From: Carboxylicivirga taeanensis
GTDB lineage: Bacteria; Bacteroidota; Bacteroidia; Bacteroidales; Marinilabiliaceae
NCBI RefSeq assembly: GCF_051851475.1
Contig: NZ_JBPUSJ010000006.1
Span: 1-64,000 of the forward strand
Direction of reading: 5' to 3'
DNA: 64,000 nt
Below are positions 1-9,369 of the stretch, piece by piece (position 1 is the stretch's first letter; each line of letters starts with the position of its first letter). Made by a program: the position numbers and the translations under genes. Below the pieces are notes generated by a model. The model did not search any database. It saw only the letters and a program-made list of their open reading frames with translations, and was not told the DNA's origin.

Positions 1-17
1 ACGCAATAAAGATATAT

Positions 18-90
<73 letters not shown>

Positions 91-94
91 CTAG

Positions 95-132
95 AAAAGC
101 CGATAGACAAGTTTGTCCATCGGCTTTTTCTA
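95..132 (+). terminator. Rho-independent terminator after tRNA-fMet
   Basis: GCCGAT pairs with ATCGGC around an inner GACAA/TTGTC stem, with A residues before and a T-tract after. It closes the tRNA unit and, being A/T-flanked on both sides, may also stop transcription of the convergent DUF481 gene. Confidence 0.85.
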
Positions 133-145
133 TTTCTGCAGAATT

Positions 146-1153
146 CTATAATTCCCATCCAAATCCCGTAGCAAAAACGTAGTCCGATTCTGAAGCTCCT
201 TCAATGGGACGGTTATCGTAGTTAAGGGCAATGCCTAGTTTGATGTAAAAATCTTTAGGGAGATCATATTTGATATCAAAGTCAAAGTCTGTTCGCCAAC
301 GTCCGGATTCAGTCAAGCTGGGGTAGGCCGCAATTTTTGCACGTAAACTTAAATCGCCGGTGTTAAACATATTCAAATCTGTTCCGACATACCCTTCCCA
401 GCTTTGGCGGTCTTCACTCGACAGTTCATATTGTTCTTTGTTGAAAGAGGCTCCGCCAGAAACATTCCAGTGAATTGTGTTGGTTTGCAGGATGTAGGTG
501 CCGAGGCCCAATCCACCGTTGGTTCGCAGTATCAGTTTTTGCTCAGTATTAGCCAGAAAGGTGGTGGACGCCACTGCAAACCATTTTTTTTGAAAGTAGT
601 ATTTGAAATCAATACCAGCATCGTTTCTACTGACCTTTTTTACACTGTCCTGATTGGAGGTGAGTGCATTGTAATATGCATTGGTCGACCAGCGTTCGGC
701 CAGGTAGCCAATATTGCTTCTTAAGGATGCCTGCCGCAGATTATTAGCCTTGGTTACGTCCCACCCAAAATCAATAGAGGCATGCGCACGGCTCCAAAAG
801 CCTTTATCCACCGATTCCATAAATACAATTTCTTTGGGCAGAAAGCTGAAGGAACCATTGGTTTCGGTGTGAATCGCTACATGACCTTCTGAGGTGGTGG
901 TTAACTTGCCATTAAAGCGTCTGCCATCCGAGAGGGTTATTAGAAAGAATGTTTCGGAGTGGATTGTTTTTACGCCTTCCCATTCAATTTTAAAATCAGC
1001 ATCACTATAATCTGTTTCCATGGTTAAAACGCCCTGATTCAGCCCTTTTATTTCCCCCACTAGCACATCGTTATTTGTCAGTGTTATTGTGTCCTGTTGC
1101 GCGTGTGCTAATGACCAAATTAGGCAGGCAGTAAAAGTAAGCAGAAGTCTCAT
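146..1153 (-). CDS. DUF481 family outer-membrane protein
   Basis: A 335-residue exported protein. I chose the ATG at 1153 because it is followed at once by a clear signal peptide (MRLLLTFTACLIWSLAHAQ); a longer frame starts 13 codons upstream but would bury it. Residues about 20-110 are a small beta-rich region with repeated 'G-x-L/I-x-x-L' and 'DGRRFNGKL' segments. The rest is a string of amphipathic beta strands with many Trp/Tyr and ends in an aromatic/hydrophobic residue (FGWEL), as in outer-membrane barrels. This matches the DUF481 (YdiY-like, 'salt-induced outer membrane protein') family, whose role is not established. It stands alone between two tRNA genes. Confidence 0.75.
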   Translation of the reverse strand: MRLLLTFTACLIWSLAHAQQDTITLTNNDVLVGEIKGLNQGVLTMETDYSDADFKIEWEGVKTIHSETFFLITLSDGRRFNGKLTTTSEGHVAIHTETNGSFSFLPKEIVFMESVDKGFWSRAHASIDFGWDVTKANNLRQASLRSNIGYLAERWSTNAYYNALTSNQDSVKKVSRNDAGIDFKYYFQKKWFAVASTTFLANTEQKLILRTNGGLGLGTYILQTNTIHWNVSGGASFNKEQYELSSEDRQSWEGYVGTDLNMFNTGDLSLRAKIAAYPSLTESGRWRTDFDFDIKYDLPKDFYIKLGIALNYDNRPIEGASESDYVFATGFGWEL

Positions 1154-1330
1154 AATAGTAGGTTTGGATTTGTTAAAGCACTCAATATCCAAAGTATTTC
1201 TAAATTGATCAAGCTACTTGTGTGTTTTCTTCCTACTCAAAAATAGCTGAAAGCCAGGGGGCGACTGCAGTTTATTGGGCAGAAAAATTGCGATTTAAAC
1301 TAAAGGAATTGATGCATACAAATAATTTTC

Positions 1331-1338
1331 TAACTTTG
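1331..1338 (+). promoter_or_regulatory. Bacteroidetes-type -7 box for tRNA-Arg
   Basis: TAACTTTG matches the Bacteroidetes housekeeping -7 consensus TAnnTTTG and lies 11 bases before the tRNA. A TTG about 18 bases further upstream (1311-1313) could serve as the -33 element. Confidence 0.6.
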
Positions 1339-1349
1339 CGAACCGAAAT

Positions 1350-1421
1350 GGCCTCGTAGTTCAACGGATAGAATGTAGGATTCCGGTTCCTATGATGTGG
1401 GTTCGATTCCCGCCGAGGTCA
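1350..1421 (+). tRNA. tRNA-Arg (CCG anticodon)
   Basis: Acceptor 1350-1356 pairs with 1414-1420 (one G:T), the D stem is 1359-1362/1371-1374, and the anticodon stem is 1376-1380/1388-1392 with anticodon CCG at 1383-1385, which reads CGG. The discriminator is A1421. CCA is not encoded. Confidence 0.92.
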
Positions 1422-1445
1422 CATATTCTAGTCGAATTGAAAGGG

Positions 1446-1482
1446 AAAAGCACTTAAGATGAAAGTTTTAGGTGCTTTTTTT
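1446..1482 (+). terminator. Terminator after tRNA-Arg
   Basis: AAAAGCACTTAA pairs with TTAGGTGCTTTT (one G:T pair) and is followed by a run of T. Confidence 0.8.
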
Positions 1483-1684
1483 ATTGGACTATTGTTTACT
1501 ACGTGTTGACGTTTGTCTGTCTTTTTTCGGAATCAGCTACAAAATGTGGCTACAGGCGTTAACTTTTTCTACCATTCACTGAAAGGATACTCATATCTAT
1601 GTACCCCCAATCCTCTTAGATTCATGGATGCACCATCCTATTAATTGAGATTGTACAAGTTCAATATTAAGTCAGAGTTATTAT

Positions 1685-1770
1685 ATACTAAACTCAAATT
1701 AGATTCATTAAAAATCGAATTTAATTTGAGTTTAGTATGAGTTTAATATGACTTTGTTTTGAGTTTAATA
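1685..1770. repeat. 22-bp inverted repeat plus three GAGTTTA(G/A)TA direct repeats
   Basis: Arms 1685-1706 and 1717-1738 are reverse complements at 21 of 22 positions around a 10-base spacer. The decamer GAGTTTA(G/A)TA, which ends the right arm (1728-1737), is repeated at 1739-1748 and 1761-1770. The region is very A/T-rich and not G/C-clamped like a terminator. It lies in the gene-free stretch 1483-1860, which otherwise shows nothing I can name. Confidence 0.7.
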
Positions 1771-1854
1771 GGTTGGTGGTCACTCACAGGTATCAACAGT
1801 CAACTGTTATTTCATTATATTGTTTGTCAGTAAATAGCGATGTGCTTTTTAAAG

Positions 1855-1903
1855 CCAAAAAAAACCAGAAAAACACGAAGGGGAGGATGTGTTTTTCTGG
1901 TTT
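1855..1903 (-). terminator. Terminator of locus A
   Basis: A perfect 15-bp stem (1862-1876/1889-1903) with a 12-base loop is followed, on the minus strand, by a T-tract. It lies about 70 bases past the stop of the thioredoxin-fold gene and ends the locus A transcript. Confidence 0.88.
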
Positions 1904-1975
1904 AAGTTCACGATTTAAAATCGTATATGTGTAATTACTTAAGCCAACTATTTCATGTTAGCTTGACGAGTCAAT

Positions 1976-3151
1976 TTATTTGCGTTTTGGTTTAGCTTTT
2001 AGCTTTAACGAACGCATGGAATATTTTGATGTGCGAATACCAGTTTCTTCAATGGCATCCTGAGCAATAGAAAAGTTAGGGTCTGTTAAGCTCTTTTTAA
2101 TAACATATTCCAAAATTTTTGCATAATCATAGTGGATGGCAGGATCGCGACGCTCTGGTGAATAATAGGCCGAGTACTGAGCATATTTTAAGCAGCGGTT
2201 CACCCAAAATGTGCTATAATCCTTATAAAAAACTTGTCGGCTGTTGAAGTGTAAAAATTGGCATAGTTCGGCTTGAAAGCCCATGGGGTCAGCCATCAGT
2301 TCTGATAGCAGGAGGTCGGCTTTTTCGAAATCTTCTTCCTTAATCGCTTCGTTTGCTTTATTTTTCTTCACCAAAAATTCTTTCCCCTTGAAATCGGCAA
2401 CCTTTTTAAATACTTTAAAATCATTGCAGTAATTCAGTTCATTGAACAGCTTTTGGTCAACTCGCTCCACGCCGTAAAGCGCAACATATTTTGCTTTGTT
2501 CTTGCTTACCTCCTTGTATTGAGGCGTGTCATACCCTTTGATGTGCTTTTCAAAAATGGCCCAGTCCGCCTCTTTTGCTAATGAAAAGTCGGGTTTAGCA
2601 ACGATCTCATCAATTACCAGTTTTAGTTCCTTACGCTTGTATCTCGACGCCAGGTATTGCGCATAATCAGCTAAGAAGCTGGTCTCTCTGTTGCCTTTGC
2701 TGTACTCAGCCTCCAGGTAGGTTGAGCGAAGGGTTGGGGTGATAGCAGCTTTCCCGGTGTATAAAAAGGTTTCTTTGTCCTGACGTGAGCTTGAATAGTG
2801 AACAAGCTCAAGTGTTTCGGGGTTGATAAAGCAGAAAGTCGGATAGGAGCGTACTCCGTACTTTTGAGCCAGTTTCTTTCCGCTTTCTGTTTCAGCATCA
2901 ATCTTAATGTTCACAAAATATGTGTTGTAAAGATTACCAACCTCCATTAATGGAAAAACCTCTTCGGCCATGTTTAAGCAAGGGCCACACCACTGTGTGT
3001 AAAAGTCGATAAATACCAATTTGTTCTCGGCTTTGGCCTGATCAACTGCCTGCTCAAATGATCCTTTGGCAAAGCGCATGCCTGAATGGTTCTCGGCCAG
3101 AGTGCCCAAAGTAATCGAAAATAGAATTAGAAATATATTTAACCTTTTCAT
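1976..3151 (-). CDS. Exported thioredoxin-fold protein (locus A)
   Basis: A 391-residue protein with a cleavable signal peptide (residues 1-19) and a thioredoxin domain at about 25-140. The redox motif is W54-C55-G56-P57-C58, and a thioredoxin-like cis-proline loop lies in GVRSYPTF near residue 104. The remaining 250 residues are helical, Lys-rich and not a family I recognise. The stop is near the locus terminator, and the start lies 37 bases past the stop of the TlpA-like gene, so the two are probably co-transcribed. A clear paralogue of the same length sits at the end of locus B; both share the WCGPC region, an ERVDQKL segment, a DFKGK segment and a basic 'MRS-KLK' C-terminus. Role inferred: periplasmic thiol-disulfide exchange linked to the SusCD importer upstream. 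Confidence 0.85.
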   Translation of the reverse strand: MKRLNIFLILFSITLGTLAENHSGMRFAKGSFEQAVDQAKAENKLVFIDFYTQWCGPCLNMAEEVFPLMEVGNLYNTYFVNIKIDAETESGKKLAQKYGVRSYPTFCFINPETLELVHYSSSRQDKETFLYTGKAAITPTLRSTYLEAEYSKGNRETSFLADYAQYLASRYKRKELKLVIDEIVAKPDFSLAKEADWAIFEKHIKGYDTPQYKEVSKNKAKYVALYGVERVDQKLFNELNYCNDFKVFKKVADFKGKEFLVKKNKANEAIKEEDFEKADLLLSELMADPMGFQAELCQFLHFNSRQVFYKDYSTFWVNRCLKYAQYSAYYSPERRDPAIHYDYAKILEYVIKKSLTDPNFSIAQDAIEETGIRTSKYSMRSLKLKAKPKRK

Positions 3152-3187
3152 AATAAGTTATTTAATTATTAATCTGTATTGTGTAGC

Positions 3188-4300
3188 TTATTTGTTTGCG
3201 AGGGCTTTTTTCACCTGCTCATGTAACTCTTGTCCGTGTAAGCCGGTTGCTATTATTTTACCATCGCGGCCTATTAATACTGTAAATGGTATGGCCTTAA
3301 CGGCATACCTGTTTGCCAGCGGGCTGTTCCACTTTTCAAATTCGCAGATGTGGTGCCATTCCAGTTTATCATCTTTAATAGCCTGTTGCCAGTTTTCTTT
3401 TTTGCTATCCAGCGAGATGCCGATAATTTCCAAGCCCTCTTTATGGTATGTTTTGTAGAGGTTTACAATGTTGGGGTTTTCTTTGCGGCATGGTGCGCAC
3501 CACGACGCCCAAAAGTCGAGCAATACAACTTGTCCTTTAAAATCATTCAAGTCAATGAATGACCCATCCAAAGCACCCAGATTAAGATTGGGAGCTACCT
3601 GGCCAGGAGCAATGGCCATCAGGGCATCAATGCGTTCCTGAATGGTTCTGTATAGATTGTGATTTGCGAAAGCAGCCTGGTAGGGTTCAAGCATTTTTTG
3701 TAAAAATGGGCCATTACCGCTGCTCAGGTAGGTGTTATGGATTAGGTAAAGACCTAAAAAAGTTTTGGTTTCCTGCTTGATGATGGAATCGGTAAGTGCA
3801 TCCATTTGCTCATGCAAGGCCTGTATTTGCGCATTAAGTTCAGTTTTAAGTTCAGGTGAGTCTTTAAGTTTGATGCTGAGTGGTCGCACTACCCGGTAGA
3901 GGCTGTCGCGTTTTGCCAGGTAGTTGGTAAAATCATTCTGTAAAGGCGTGCCCACTATTTGTGGGACCGTAGGGAAGTTTCCGCTAAGCTCCGAATGGTA
4001 AGTCAGTTTTCCTGGCTCTAAAATAAAATACTTGATGGGGTATTTATAGCCTTCCACCAAGATGCGGCACAGTTGTGGTTCTTTAACTTTTCCTTCAAAT
4101 TGAAAGTGGCCATCGGTTATTTCAACGGTATCGATGTTTACAAAGATGTTATTCTCAAATTTTTTGAGATAGGCTTTTCCGTTGGCATAGCCTTTAATTT
4201 GACCTTCGATAGAATAGGTATCCTTTTGTTCCTGACAGCTCGCAAATGAAAGGGCAAAGCATGTCAGTACTAAGAGTAGTTTGTGTGCTGGATTGATCAT
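3188..4300 (-). CDS. TlpA-like thioredoxin lipoprotein with DUF4369-like N-terminus (locus A)
   Basis: About 370 residues from the ATG at 4300, chosen because a signal peptide with lipobox (LSFAS-C22) follows directly. The N-terminal 110 residues (IEGQIKGYANGKAYLKKF...) resemble the DUF4369 domain common before Bacteroidetes TlpA domains. A helical middle follows, then an AhpC/TSA-type thioredoxin domain over the last 140 residues with WASWCAPC and the cis-Pro segment AIPFTVLIG. Known members of this family are membrane-anchored periplasmic reductants. A terminator at 4381-4430 separates it from susD, so it may be read at a lower level or from its own promoter. Its paralogue in locus B has CGPC instead of CAPC. 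Confidence 0.88.
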   Translation of the reverse strand: MINPAHKLLLVLTCFALSFASCQEQKDTYSIEGQIKGYANGKAYLKKFENNIFVNIDTVEITDGHFQFEGKVKEPQLCRILVEGYKYPIKYFILEPGKLTYHSELSGNFPTVPQIVGTPLQNDFTNYLAKRDSLYRVVRPLSIKLKDSPELKTELNAQIQALHEQMDALTDSIIKQETKTFLGLYLIHNTYLSSGNGPFLQKMLEPYQAAFANHNLYRTIQERIDALMAIAPGQVAPNLNLGALDGSFIDLNDFKGQVVLLDFWASWCAPCRKENPNIVNLYKTYHKEGLEIIGISLDSKKENWQQAIKDDKLEWHHICEFEKWNSPLANRYAVKAIPFTVLIGRDGKIIATGLHGQELHEQVKKALANK

Positions 4301-4380
4301 AGCAATGTTTGATTTATTAATGGATGTGTGGAGAATCATTCAACAACTTTGATAATGAGTAGCTGGTAATGATTGTATTT

Positions 4381-4430
4381 TAAAAAAAAGGTTGCATGCC
4401 AACCTGTAAAACATGGTACATGCAACCTTT
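4381..4430 (-). terminator. Terminator between susD and tlpA-like gene (locus A)
   Basis: A perfect 12-bp stem (4387-4398/4419-4430) is followed on the minus strand by eight T residues. It lies directly after the susD stop and before the TlpA-like gene. The same arrangement occurs in locus B. Confidence 0.85.
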
Positions 4431-4465
4431 ATTTGAATATCACAATTCTTATCTGGACAAACAGA

Positions 4466-5908
4466 TTAGTAGCCAGGGTTCTGTTCCACTGGATTAACGT
4501 TTGTTTCCGATGTTGGAATGGCAACAATACGTCTGTTTTTCATACGTACACGGTATTGTTCAGCATCGCTTTCGCCACTGTCAATGGCTTTTTGATAGGC
4601 TTCGGCTAACTGCTCGTTGGATGCCAGCAGGTAGTCAATGCCAAAGCGGCGAAGGGCAAAGTACTCATGTCCGTTTTCGAACGACATTTCAATTAGCCAT
4701 TCGTTGCAGATCGCTGCTTCAATTTCTGCTTGAGTTGCATGGGGCACTTCTGGTGCACCAGCACGAGCACGTAAATCTGCAATTGGCGCATAGGCTGCTG
4801 CATAGTCGCCTCCATTGCGGTAAATTGCTTCCGCTTTAATCAGATACATTTCTGCCATACGCAGGTACATCAATGGTAAATTGTTGGCAGCGTTTACCAA
4901 TTTTTTGATGGTACGATTGGTGTATACCTGTCCTTCAATTCCGTAGCGGTAGTCTACTACCACCTCGTCACCAATAATTGCATCGAAGCGCGGATCGTCA
5001 GCTACCAGGTTCAGGTAGCTTCCTGATGGACCCCATTTACCAGTATTATACGTATTGATGCGCGACTCAAGGCTCGATGATTCGGAGGGGCCATATGCAC
5101 GGGCAAAAATTAGCTCATTGGTGCTTGAGAAGTCAGTAAACAAGGTAGCGTAATTAGGTGCCAGCCCTGAGTTTTTGCTACCAATTACTTCATCAGCTAA
5201 AGTAATACAGTCAGTATATTGTTCCATTTGAAACAATACTCTTGTTTTTAGCGCCTTAGCAGCGAGTTTAGAGGCCTGTATAAAGTTGCTGAATTCAGGA
5301 CACTTAGCGATGGCTACTTCCAAATCGTCTAAAATAACCTGGTAGCTCTCAGCCACTGTTGAACGCTCTTTTTTAACGTTGTCTAACGAAGGCAAATCGT
5401 TTCGAATGATTAAGCCATAGGTGCTGTTAAGATCCCAGTGCTCTGCAAAACGAAGCATCAGGCGCTCATAGGCCAAAGCTCTTAAGAAGTGCAGCTCACC
5501 GACAATCTCCTCTTTACGGTTCCCCGTAAAATCGTTGATGCCATTGATAGCCGACAGTAAAAAGTTGGCATTTTTAATGAGTGCGTAGTTGTACTCCCAC
5601 TCTGTGTTTCCACTGCCGCTAAGTACAGGCCAAAAGCGTTCGTAATACCAAACGGCGTTACCGCGTGTCCACCACTCGGGCTTGCGCATGGTGCCGGCTT
5701 TAAAACTGCCCTCTGCAATAATATCGCGCGAATCGTAGGCGTTAGCTGATAAGTTAGCATAAACACCATTCAGGGCCAGTTCGGCCGTTTTGGCATTGGT
5801 AATAGCACCATCTAAATCGGCCTCATATGGAGGCTTCTTATCAAGAATACTGTCGGGTGTACAAGACACAAACAGCATTAGTATTAATAATATATGTATG
5901 TGCTTCAT
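4466..5908 (-). CDS. SusD/RagB-family surface lipoprotein (locus A)
   Basis: About 480 residues from the ATG at 5908, the start that puts the signal peptide and lipobox (MLFVS-C16) at the N-terminus. The helical TPR-like SusD fold is recognisable from the N-terminal 'AELALNGVYANL' segment, the 'LHFLRALAYERLMLRF' helix, the C-terminal 'LRMAEMYLIKAEAIYRNGG' helix and the 'E-x-x-NEWLIEMSFENGHEYFALRRFG' region. SusD proteins cap their SusC barrel on the cell surface and bind the nutrient. The susC stop is about 40 bases away from this start, so the two are co-transcribed. The substrate cannot be read from the sequence; no glycoside hydrolase lies in this locus. Confidence 0.92.
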   Translation of the reverse strand: MKHIHILLILMLFVSCTPDSILDKKPPYEADLDGAITNAKTAELALNGVYANLSANAYDSRDIIAEGSFKAGTMRKPEWWTRGNAVWYYERFWPVLSGSGNTEWEYNYALIKNANFLLSAINGINDFTGNRKEEIVGELHFLRALAYERLMLRFAEHWDLNSTYGLIIRNDLPSLDNVKKERSTVAESYQVILDDLEVAIAKCPEFSNFIQASKLAAKALKTRVLFQMEQYTDCITLADEVIGSKNSGLAPNYATLFTDFSSTNELIFARAYGPSESSSLESRINTYNTGKWGPSGSYLNLVADDPRFDAIIGDEVVVDYRYGIEGQVYTNRTIKKLVNAANNLPLMYLRMAEMYLIKAEAIYRNGGDYAAAYAPIADLRARAGAPEVPHATQAEIEAAICNEWLIEMSFENGHEYFALRRFGIDYLLASNEQLAEAYQKAIDSGESDAEQYRVRMKNRRIVAIPTSETNVNPVEQNPGY

Positions 5909-5947
5909 TGTTCTAAAATTTAATCTACTCATGTATCAAAAGTTTTA

Positions 5948-8900
5948 CTAAAGGGTAAGTTTTAAACCAACTGAGAAGGTACGGATACCTGGATAGCTGG
6001 TTTCGTAATTACCACCAAATGATCTAAGTGAGCTAGAGGCAGAGGTAGATGAGTTAACAGTTGCCGGATCGGTTCCAGGATAGGATGTAAGCGTAAACAA
6101 GTTGCTGCCGGTTACATACACCTGGCCACTTACCCCTTTGTATTCAGGCAGATTGTAGGCGATTTTTAAATCCTGTAAGCGGAAGTACGAAGCGTCATAT
6201 AGGTAAATGTCTGTAAAGCTAGCTACACCTTGTTCCAGGTAAATGGCAGGTATTGATGCGTCTGTATTGTCAGGCGACCAGCGGTTATCCAGGTTGTAAT
6301 CAACCAGACCAGTAAGCTGCCCTGGGATGTTTTGAAGGGCTTTACCATATTGTTTTAAGCCGCCAATCTGGAAACCAAAGTTAGCCATTACATCCAGACG
6401 TTTGTAGGAGAAGGTAGTGTTAATACCTCCAAACAAATCCGGATCCGGATTACCAATGATTGTTTTATCTTTCTGATCAATGCGTCCATCACCATTCAAA
6501 TCTCTCATTTCAAGGTTACCTGGGAACAGTTCACCATTATAGGTAGAAAAACCGTTCGCGATAGCCAATTGGTTCAGTTCGTCAATGCGCTCCTGGCTTT
6601 GGATGATGCCATTGTACTCATAACCAAAAAATGCGCCCATCGGATGGCCTATGGCTAAAACCTGAGCGCCGGTGCCTTGCACAATTGTGCCGCTTGAGTT
6701 TTCAACAGCACCTTCTTTTTCAAGGTTGGTTACCTCATTTTTGTTGGTCGCCAGGTTAACGCCAATGTCCCATTTAACATCGCCCCGGTTGATAATTTTC
6801 GATTTAATGAACAATTCGAATCCCTGGTTTTTTACAGCACCAACATTGTAGTACATGTTGGGAACTGCCATGCTCGACGGGAATGAAAACTCGCGGATTA
6901 GGCCTTCGGTATCTTTAACGTAATAGCCCAGTGAGCCCGATAGCCAGTAGTTGAACAAAGCAAAATCAATACCTACATCATATTGGGTTGATAACTCCCA
7001 TTGGATGTCTTTATTACCAATTTGCGAATGCTCAATGCCGGGCTTGTCATTGTACTTGGCAGCCTTGTATAAATCGCGGTTGGAGTAGCTCGAAAGGTTC
7101 TGGATACCTGTTTTACCTGCTGATACTTTCAGTTTCAGGTCGTTGATGGCGTTTACATTCTGCAAAAATGGTTCCTTGTTGATGCGCCATGCAAGGGCTC
7201 CTGACGGGAAGAATCCGTAGCGGTTGTTTTTACCAAACATGGAAGAACCATCGTAACGTCCGGTAAAGGTCATCATGTATTTGTCGTTGTATTTATAGTT
7301 CAACCTGGCAAATGAAGAGAACAATCCTCTTTCAGTCTTGCTATCGGATGCTCTATTAAAATCGGTTCCGCCCGATACATTGATGTAGATTTCATCCATT
7401 GGGAAACCTGTTTTTGACAGGTAAGCCGATTGGCTTTGTTGCTCCTCCATGGATATACCACCCACAAAATCAAGTGAATGCACCTCGTTGAATGTGTTGT
7501 TATAGCTCAGGGTATTATCGAAAACCGTTTTATAGTAACGTCCTTCGGCACGACTGGCTGAAGCTTTATCATTCCAGCTTAAATAGCTTGGACTAAACTG
7601 ATAGTTGTAGCTCATTGACTGGTTGGCCGAGAAGCTCGACTTAAATTTCAAACCTTTATACAGGTCCAGTTCGCCAAATACGGTACCGGCAAAACGGTAT
7701 TCGTCTGAGGCATTAATCTTTGTAGAATTCGCCACCGGGTTGTCATCGTAAAAAGTAACGCCATCCTCCTTATAAATGGGTAGGTCAGGTCGGTGAGCCT
7801 GTGCCGCAAACATAGAGGTGCCCGATTGGTTCGAACGGATGTAAGACACATTCATGTTGGTACCAATGCGGAAGAATGGGTTGATGTCGATGCCCAGGTT
7901 AACGCGGCCTGAGTAACGTTTCATGTCATCGTTTACCACCATTCCCTGATGGTCCATCATGCTTCCTGATACAAAATAGGTCACGTTTTCGCTACCACCT
8001 CGTACTGATAAATCGACATTGTGACGACGAGCTGTTTGCTTTACTTCATCAAACCAATCCGTGTTTTCAGTACCCAAATAGCGATCGTCCGGATTTAAAA
8101 TGCTTGTTGCTGTTCTGTTTCCGGGATCAACCACCAAAGTTTTTTCGGCCACATCGGTAACATACGCCCTGAACTGGTCGCCATCCAGTATGGTGAAGTT
8201 CTTGATTTGTGAATCGTGTGAACCATTGTAGTTGACATTGAACTTGGCTTTTTCATTTTGTCGTCCTCTTTTAGTGGTAATTAACACCACACCATTGGAG
8301 GCACGTGAGCCATAAATGGCCGAGGCCGAGGCATCTTTCAGTACATCGAAAGTGGCAATGTCTGTTGGCGAAATGGAGTTCAGCACTTCGGGATCGTCGC
8401 TTGGTACACCGTCGATCACGTACAATGGGTCGTTAGCTCCGGTAAGGGAAGTAGCACCACGCACCCTGATACGCACAATTTCGCCTGGGCGACCTGTGTT
8501 ACCACTAACGCTAACACCTGCTGCCATGTTCTGAAGCAGTGAAGCCGCTGAAGCCACGTTTTTAACCTCCAGGTCTTTTTCAGCAATGCTGGCTACTGAA
8601 CCTGTTAAATCGCGCACTTTCGTAGTACCGTAACCAACTACAACTACTTCGTTTACGTTGTTAACGATAGATGCCAGCGTTACATTAATGATTTTTTGTC
8701 CAACCAAAGCATGTTCTTGAGTTTCCATTCCGATGAATGAAAAAATCAACACGTCACTTTCTGCCGGCATTTCCAGGCTGTACTGTCCGTTAAAGTCTGT
8801 AATGGTACCAATTTGCGTACCTTTTACAAAAACGTTAGCACCTGGAATAGGCTCACCACTTTCGTCAATTACTGAACCGGTGATGACCTTTTTTTCTTGT

Positions 8901-9280
8901 TGTGTGCTTTCAACAGGCGCCTCAACTGCCTTTTTTCTGATTAAAATATAATCGTCAATAATGCTGTACTGCAATGGCAGGCCTTCCAGTATTTCTTGCA
9001 AGGCTTGTTCCAGAGTCGCACCATTTACGTCTATATCCACTTTGAGGTTGTTGTCTACATCTTTTTCGTTGTACATGATGTAGTAACCTGTTTGTTTTTT
9101 TAGCTCTTTCAGTACCGTTTTTAAATTTTGGCCTTTGCTGTTTAACTGAACCTTTTGCGCACTGCTTTTAGCAGATACTTGCAAGGTGAAAACAAGTAAG
9201 AGCAATACACTCAATTTCATAACACGCATAAATTTGCTAATGGGAGGGGTGTTACACTCCCATCTGTGTTTTTTTTTCAT
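5948..9280 (-). CDS. SusC-type TonB-dependent transporter with STN domain (locus A)
   Basis: 1110 residues. After the signal sequence (about residues 17-42) comes an STN domain (about 45-120, including LKTVLKELKKQTGYYIMYN). A carboxypeptidase-regulatory-like domain follows (about 133-215, GSVIDESGEPIPGANVF), then a TonB-box-like VVVVGYG and a plug (about 225-340, DPLYVIDGVP and DASASAIYGSRASNGVVLITT). The rest is a 22-strand-type barrel. STN domains pass the ligand-bound signal to a FecR anti-sigma factor, and fecR plus the sigma gene lie directly upstream. Transport of an unidentified nutrient into the periplasm with SusD is the expected role. The start at 9280 gives a somewhat long, basic N-terminus, a form shared with the paralogue in locus B (MKKK...RVMKL). 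Confidence 0.93.
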   Translation of the reverse strand: MKKKHRWECNTPPISKFMRVMKLSVLLLLVFTLQVSAKSSAQKVQLNSKGQNLKTVLKELKKQTGYYIMYNEKDVDNNLKVDIDVNGATLEQALQEILEGLPLQYSIIDDYILIRKKAVEAPVESTQQEKKVITGSVIDESGEPIPGANVFVKGTQIGTITDFNGQYSLEMPAESDVLIFSFIGMETQEHALVGQKIINVTLASIVNNVNEVVVVGYGTTKVRDLTGSVASIAEKDLEVKNVASAASLLQNMAAGVSVSGNTGRPGEIVRIRVRGATSLTGANDPLYVIDGVPSDDPEVLNSISPTDIATFDVLKDASASAIYGSRASNGVVLITTKRGRQNEKAKFNVNYNGSHDSQIKNFTILDGDQFRAYVTDVAEKTLVVDPGNRTATSILNPDDRYLGTENTDWFDEVKQTARRHNVDLSVRGGSENVTYFVSGSMMDHQGMVVNDDMKRYSGRVNLGIDINPFFRIGTNMNVSYIRSNQSGTSMFAAQAHRPDLPIYKEDGVTFYDDNPVANSTKINASDEYRFAGTVFGELDLYKGLKFKSSFSANQSMSYNYQFSPSYLSWNDKASASRAEGRYYKTVFDNTLSYNNTFNEVHSLDFVGGISMEEQQSQSAYLSKTGFPMDEIYINVSGGTDFNRASDSKTERGLFSSFARLNYKYNDKYMMTFTGRYDGSSMFGKNNRYGFFPSGALAWRINKEPFLQNVNAINDLKLKVSAGKTGIQNLSSYSNRDLYKAAKYNDKPGIEHSQIGNKDIQWELSTQYDVGIDFALFNYWLSGSLGYYVKDTEGLIREFSFPSSMAVPNMYYNVGAVKNQGFELFIKSKIINRGDVKWDIGVNLATNKNEVTNLEKEGAVENSSGTIVQGTGAQVLAIGHPMGAFFGYEYNGIIQSQERIDELNQLAIANGFSTYNGELFPGNLEMRDLNGDGRIDQKDKTIIGNPDPDLFGGINTTFSYKRLDVMANFGFQIGGLKQYGKALQNIPGQLTGLVDYNLDNRWSPDNTDASIPAIYLEQGVASFTDIYLYDASYFRLQDLKIAYNLPEYKGVSGQVYVTGSNLFTLTSYPGTDPATVNSSTSASSSLRSFGGNYETSYPGIRTFSVGLKLTL

Positions 9281-9334
9281 ACTTTTGTTATTAGATTTTA
9301 TAAATAATGTTGCTTATATGCAACGTATTTGTAG

Positions 9335-9363
9335 GGCAGGAGATACTGGTACTATTTCCTGCC
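9335..9363 (-). promoter_or_regulatory. Hairpin between fecR and susC (locus A)
   Basis: On the minus strand GGCAGGA pairs with TCCTGCC around a 15-base loop, starting right after the fecR stop. No T-tract follows in the direction of susC, so it is more likely an RNA-processing, stability or attenuation element than a simple terminator. A hairpin beginning with a similar GGCAG(A/G)AAAT occurs at the same place in locus B. Confidence 0.5.
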
Positions 9364-9369
9364 TTTTCT

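Noticed and set aside
404..724. 106-residue frame on the plus strand opposite the DUF481 gene
   Set aside because: It lies wholly inside a well-supported exported protein on the other strand, has no recognisable motif, and its composition is that of an antisense shadow.
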